From positions 50,714,916 through 50,778,915 of the forward strand of contig CM070629.1 in NCBI GenBank assembly GCA_036346255.1: a stretch of DNA of 64,000 bases, written 5' to 3'. The notes beneath the pieces were generated by a model, which saw only the letters and a list, made by a program, of their open reading frames with translations, was not told the DNA's origin and did not search any database. This DNA is from Ampelocalamus luodianensis. Taxonomy: Eukaryota; Streptophyta; Magnoliopsida; Poales; Poaceae. Positions 59,552 to 64,000 of this stretch are shown here, piece by piece (positions within the stretch are counted from its first letter, which is position 1; every line of letters starts with the position of its first letter). The translations under genes were made by a program, and so were the position numbers.

Positions 59552-61160
59552 TTAACACCAAAATTTTAAAGCATGCACAACGACAACTAATTCCAAATAA
59601 TGAGTAGGGTAGTTCTCTTCATTAGGTCTCAATTGTATCGATGCATAGGCAACAAGTCTTCCTTCTTGTATCTGAACGCAACCTAATCCTTGACGAGAAG
59701 CATCACTATAGATATCAAAATCTGTCCGAATATCTGGTAGAACTAGCACTGGGGCGAATGTCAAACATTTCTTCAACTCCTGAAAACTTTCCACACAAGC
59801 TGGAGTCCATGCAAACTTTTTCTCCTTCTTCAACAATTGCGTAAGAGGCTTAGCAATCGTCGAAAATCTTTCAATGAAACGGCGGTAATATCTTGCCATT
59901 CCTAAGAAACTGCAAATTAGAGTAACTGTCTTGGGCGGCTCCCAATGTAACACTGCTTTAACCTTACTCGGACAACTGTTACTCCGTGGGCTGTCATCAC
60001 ATGACCAAGAAAATCAACTCTTTGTTTCCAAAAATCACACTTGTTGAACTTAGCATATAACTGATGCTCTCTAAATTTCTCTAGTATTGTTCTCAAGTGC
60101 TCCGCATGTTCTTCTTCTGTGTTGGAATAGACCAGTATGTCATCGATGAACACTACCACAAAGTTGTCCAAATATTCTATGAATACCTTGTTCATCATAT
60201 TCATGAAATATGCAGAGGCATTAGTCAGACCAAAAGACATGATGAAGAACTCATAATGTCCATACTACGTAGAGAAAGTAGTCTTCGGTACATCCTTTGA
60301 ACAAATTTTCAATTGATGATAACCTGATCACAGATCGATTTTTGAGAACACTCCGACTCCTTTCATCTGATCAAACAAATCATCCATTTGGGGAAGTGGA
60401 TACTTATTCTTGATAGTAACCTTGTTAAGGGCACGATAATCGATACACATTCTCATACTTCCATCTTTCTTTTTGACAAACAAGACTGGCGCTCCCCAAG
60501 GCAACATCTAGGTCTCGTGAAACCTTTCTCAAGAAGTTCTCCAATCTGTTTCTTCATTTTCACAACTCATCGGCTAGCATCCGATTTCTCGGCACTAAAT
60601 CAATAACGAACTCAATATCACGATCTGGTGGCATTTTCGACAAATCTTCTGAAAAAACATACGGATAGTCTCTAACAACAGGTACATCCTCCAAAGAAAT
60701 GGTATTCAGACTATTGATTACTGGTTGTCCATCACGCACTGTAGTGGCTAGAAACTCTACTTTCTTTCCAGCGGTACCTTCGATCGTTACAGCTCTTCGG
60801 CCATAATCTAACACTCCTTTGTGCTTTGATAAGCAATCCATACCAAGTATGACATCTAAAGTAGGGGTGTCTAAGACAATGAGGTTGGCTAGAAACTCAA
60901 CTCCAGCAATAAGTAACTTAGCTCCTCAACATCCCACTTTAGAGCCTAACTCCGCTCTGATTGGACTAACAAGGTATGTGTAAGACGCATAACTTCCAAA
61001 CTATTCTTGTTCGCAAAAACTTGAGAAACAAACGAATGCGAAGATCTAGAATAAAATAAAACTGATGCAAATACTGAGTTAACCAAAAACTTACCCAGTA
61101 CGACGTCGGGTGCTTCCTAAGCTCCTTCCAAGGTGATGTGGTTGACACGGCCTCTAACAA
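59552..61160 (-). pseudogene. pol: Element D pol, 5' half: protease, RT, RNase H start
   Basis: Minus strand. Protease near 61060-61000 reads ASVLFYSRSSHSFVSQ, where DSG is expected: the catalytic Asp codon (61051-61053) now encodes Tyr and the Gly codon (61045-61047) Arg. Then MDCLSKHKGVLDYGRRAVTI (60841) and LEDVPVVRDYPYVFSEDL lead into RT. RT fingers at 60500-60300 (FVKKKDGSMRMCIDYRALNK) contain a stop. The palm at 60240-59917 has MSFGLTNASAYFMN and catalytic FIDD (60139-60150). The connection and RNase H start at 59953-59552 (YYRRFIERFSTIAKPLTQLL, DIYSDASRQGLGCV, LVAYASIQLRPNEENYPTH). The reading stops at LTR H, and the rest lies at 47227-46883. Confidence 0.88.
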
Positions 61161-61210
61161 CAGACTGCGGTGCTCCTCCGGCTTGACTAGCCACTTGAGG
61201 TGCTCCTCGG

Positions 61211-62210
61211 TTATTGCTTGGCGCTGGCGTCTTGGCTGGGGTAACTCCAATGGTTGAAATGAACTAGAGTCATCGTTCCCTTTTGAGGGCAGTTGTTAGA
61301 AAAGTGTCCTGGCTCCCTGCAATTGTAGCAAAGTCTAGCTCCACTCTGATGGTTGCATCCTGGGTTGGGGTTAACTAAAGCAGAATTACAAAAATTCTTA
61401 CAAGTTGGACGAGGTGCTAAAATAGGCGCAAGAATTTTTAATGAATTCTGTGGTGGAAAGCGAGTAAACTGCTGAGGAACTATCCTCACTCTCTACTAAG
61501 ATTGATGACTTCCTTGCCGAGCCATTCTGCGCTTGCGGTTTGTCCTCAAGGATCGATGCCTTATTTACCAACTCTTGAAAGTCCGAAAAAGTTTGAGCAA
61601 TCAGATTGACTTGCAGTCTGGTGTACAATCCTTTCAAAAAACAATTCTATCCGACCTTGTCAGTAGCAACATCTTCTTCAGCATAGCGTGCAAGCTGAGA
61701 GAACTTGTTAAGGTATTCAAACACTACCATACCTCCCTACTTAAGTGCACGGAACTCATCCTTTTTCAGGTCTGTGATTCCCTCCAGCACATGGTACAGA
61801 TGAAAAGCTGTAAAGAACTCTTCCCATGTAATGTTCTGCTCGTGATCGTTACACTTTGTGATCAACAACTTCCTTTCAATCACACGTAGCCAATCATCAG
61901 CTTCCACTAGCGAAACACTTCTAGAAAAAGTTGACGGACGAGTCCTCATGAACTCTGCTAACTTAGATGGTCCATGGTGACCATGAGTAGCTGGTGCTAC
62001 ATTGTTGTTGTTGGCTTGGTTGTTGTTCATGTTCTGCATCTGATTCATCACCGTATACATCATCTGAGTCTGGGCGACCATGAATGCTCTAATGTTCTGC
62101 AGATCTATCGGTGGTGCTTGAGGTGGAACTACTCCCATAGGGGTTTGTTCACTTCCTTCTACTCCATTGGTTCTAGATCCATTGGCAGCGGTGTTGCGAG
62201 TCTGAACCAT
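61211..62210 (-). pseudogene. gag: Element D gag, broken
   Basis: Minus strand from ATG at 62210: MVQTRNTAANGSRTNGVEG, an Asn/Gln-rich stretch, then KLAEFMRTRPSTFS and VEADDWLRVIERKLLI, a typical gypsy Gag N-terminal and capsid layout. The frame ends at 61737 (157 codons). It resumes in other frames with a KGLYTRLQVNLIAQTFSDFQ segment (61637-61398) and a zinc knuckle CYNCREPGHFSNNC (about 61289-61330), intact as CX2CX4HX4C. Gag would form the particle and bind element RNA. Two or more frameshifts or stops separate the parts. Confidence 0.87.
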
Positions 62211-62600
62211 CTAGCGAAAGCTTGAAGGATTAGATAAGGTAGCAAGCACAAGATAAGTTAAGAACTAAGTAGGAGTAGGTTAAACCCAAAAAACACTGCA
62301 CAAAGAACTCAACTAAAATCACTATATATTAATAAGTGTCTTAGCATGGCTACAACAAATGGCTAAGGGCTTTTGCAGCTCATACTGCACATAAGAAAAC
62401 TAAAGCGAACCTATCACAAAAATCTACCGTCTAAAGGACGACACTCCTAATCTTAAGCTGACACAACTCTTACACATTGAGCCTCAACTGACTAAGCCTA
62501 AACCTAGGCTGACTCAATCGTTGAGGTAAACTCCACAACTACGATGGCGCTCTTCCCTGCCGTAAACTGGTAGATGTGTAGGCATCCTCGTGAACTAATC

Positions 62601-63130
62601 CTAATGTCTTAAAACTAGCACAACAGGAACAGGTAGCTCGAGTGCAGACACAACCGGCTCTAGCTCCTCAGGTTTCTCGGGATCTTTGGGCTCCTCATGC
62701 TCCTCTAGAACATACAAAGCTTCCTCCAGCTCTTCAATCCTCTCTTCTGGAAGTTGCAACATCTCATAGGCTCCTTGCAGTTCTGTGGTAGTAGTCTCCA
62801 AGGCTTCCTCTTGGGTGGCAACGAAGTGGGCAGGGTGAGCCACAGTGGCGTCTTCCTCTCCATCGATGGACGGGTAGCAGGCTGGAAGATCCACAGCGGC
62901 GGCGCGGGGATGAAGGCGAAAGACTGAATCCTTCAGCTCATTGGCATAGATGTTGCACACTCGTAGGATGGTGAGACGTGAAGACTCCTAGATCCATTCA
63001 GCAAAGACGATCCTCCGAACGGTGATGTTCATGGGGCGACTAGCCCTGGTATCCCTTCGAGCGTAGATGGTCAACCGGCATAGCACTCCACGATTTCGAA
63101 CATTCACCATCCAGTTGGTGCCCTAGTAGA
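62601..63130 (-). pseudogene. Extra ORF between PBS and gag of element D
   Basis: Minus strand: TNWMVNVRNRGVLCRLTIYA (near 63120), RASRPMNITVRRIVFAEWI, an in-frame stop near 62988, then ESSRLTILRVCNIYANELKD and SVFRLHPRAAA. A GEEDATVAHPAHFVATQEE segment follows, then a Glu/Leu-rich coiled-coil-like end (EERIEELEEALYVLEEHEEP), ending at 62601. From the ATG at 62960 there are 119 open codons. It lies about 390 bp upstream of the gag start and is not a known retroviral domain. The segment from QE(x)SR to HPR parallels the extra ORF of element B at 5982-6720, and both proteins end in a helical, charged stretch. Function is unknown. Confidence 0.6.
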
Positions 63131-63420
63131 GTGGTTTGTCAAATCCTCCAAGTACTTGTACAATTTTCCGCAACACAGCAGCGAGACCTTCGGTATGCTC
63201 TCTATAAGTCTGAAGTCATGTCATCTATCAAAGATAGGCAAAAAGATAAAAACCAACTTAAAAACAGTGGAGAGGAGATTATCAGCATTAGATAAGTCAA
63301 GGGAGAGATAAGAGAAGTTAAGTAATTCATTAATCTTGTAAGTTAATTTTTGCTTAAGAAAATAGTTTTTGACACTCTAAGGACGGCCGATCTAACTAAG
63401 GTCAAGACCTATAGTCAACC

Positions 63421-63434
63421 TGGCTCTGATACCA
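63421..63434 (-). other. Element D primer binding site (initiator Met-tRNA)
   Basis: TGGCTCTGATACCA on the plus strand is TGGTATCAGAGCCA on the minus strand, a few bases inside the 5' LTR edge at 63439. Confidence 0.9.
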
Positions 63435-63438
63435 CCTC

Positions 63439-63488
63439 CGTCGGGACCCAAATATGCAAATCTGAACCCTCTGTGTATAATGCACAAG
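63439..63488 (-). repeat. Element D 5' LTR, innermost 50 bp
   Basis: Matches 30483-30535 (GTCGGGA.CCAAA, ATGCAAATCTG, TATAATGCAC). The terminal CA (minus strand) has become CG. It is interrupted at 63489 by LTR G; ACAAG (63484-63488) would be G's target duplication. The rest of this LTR is outside the window. Confidence 0.8.
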
Positions 63489-64000
63489 TGTAACGTCCCA
63501 AAATTTGGTTTTTCAAAAATCTTTCGAGTAGTTTAGGTCCCTAGAAAATTTCACCAATTTTATTTGAATTAATAAAGCTTAATTAAAAATTTCCTAAATT
63601 TAAAATATTTAATTTGACTAATCTAAACATCCATCAAATAAAAACCTATGTTATTTGGCTTCCTTGTGTTTCAAAGAATTTTTGGGTATTTCCTGAGATT
63701 TTTCTGTATTTATTTGATATTTATTTGGTCTCCTTGATTTTCAGCCTTTTATTTAATTCCGAAAATCCTTCCTTTTCTCTTTCATCTTGGCTGTTATAGT
63801 ACCATACGCGGTTACTATTCTTCATCATCCTCTTGAACCGAACAGAAGTCCAAAGAGTCCCTATTCTGTGCGTGTGGCAACCAAAGCTTCCAAAATTAAT
63901 ATCTCCCTCTACGGTGCATATAAAAGCAAATTGTTTTCGTCCAAACGTCCGTCTTGATCTCCTTTTCCAATCCCCCAAATCGGTTTCCTCCAAATCAATC
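63489..64000 (+). mobile_element. LTR G, first 512 bp
   Basis: Starts TGTAACGTCCCAAAATTTGG, a typical start for these LTR families, exactly where similarity to the D LTR stops. The plus orientation is supported by a TATA box at 63919. Its remainder runs out of the window, so it may be a solo LTR or an element. No coding motif is visible. Confidence 0.65.
63919..63925 (+). promoter_or_regulatory. Probable TATA box of LTR G
   Basis: TATAAAA within GTGCATATAAAAGC, about 430 bp into the LTR, in a region of otherwise moderate AT content. This is the normal position for a U3 promoter. Confidence 0.5.

Larger units (their letters stand above)
30483..64000 (-). mobile_element. Element D: minus-strand chromovirus, split by nested insertions
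   Basis: Read on the minus strand: end of the 5' LTR (63488-63439), PBS (63434-63421), extra ORF, gag (62210-61211), protease and RT (61160-59917), RNase H (interrupted by H and I), integrase, chromodomain (45710-45468), PPT, 3' LTR (45429-30483, interrupted by F). The LTR begins TGTAACATCTC and ends CCCGACA. The 5' LTR continues past an insertion at 63489 and out of the window. All domains of an autonomous element are present, though with stops and frameshifts, so D is dead but descends from a complete chromovirus. Confidence 0.88.

Overview
This is plant nuclear DNA made almost entirely of nested LTR retrotransposons. I see no cellular gene, tRNA or rRNA gene. The coding remnants are Ty3/gypsy gag-pol with a C-terminal chromodomain and an initiator-Met-tRNA primer site, which is the chromovirus pattern (Tekay/Del-like, given the long LTRs). 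Long LTRs, GC-rich LTR segments and dense nesting suggest a large-genome grass. That is an inference; I cannot name the species. Family letters below are mine.

Nest 1 (1-30139). Element B (plus strand) starts left of the window. Its 5' LTR ends at 5196, its internal region is 5200-22277 and its 3' LTR is 22278-30139. Four insertions interrupt it. L, a non-autonomous large-LTR element, sits in the 5' LTR and ends at 4122. Element 1 is at 6796-16478 (TSD GGTGT). Solo LTR C is at 16607-21473 (TSD CCTTC). Solo LTR S, minus strand, is at 25792-28292 inside the 3' LTR (TSD CATGC).

Nest 2 (30483-64000). Element D, a minus-strand chromovirus, fills this part. Its 3' LTR (30483-45429) is split by element F (31158-43164, TSD ACCGA, both LTRs present). 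Its pol is split in RNase H by LTR H (47228-50283 plus 59424-59551). H is itself split by the complete non-autonomous element I (50284-59418, minus strand, TSD GTCCT). D's 5' LTR is cut at 63489 by the start of another LTR, G. A 343-bp spacer (30140-30482) separates the nests.

How the parts relate. Elements 1, F, D and B carry decayed gag/pol pieces. L, I and S belong to a group of large non-coding elements that keep PBS, PPT and LTRs but encode nothing recognisable, so they must have depended on enzymes supplied in trans. Three things stand out: (i) arrays of short, nearly perfect hairpins inside the L/S/I LTRs; (ii) several hairpins in the Tekay-type LTRs whose stems change in a compensated way between families; (iii) an extra reading frame between PBS and gag that appears related in B and D. 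Frequent small indels in GC-rich stretches, including between paired LTRs, may partly reflect assembly error.
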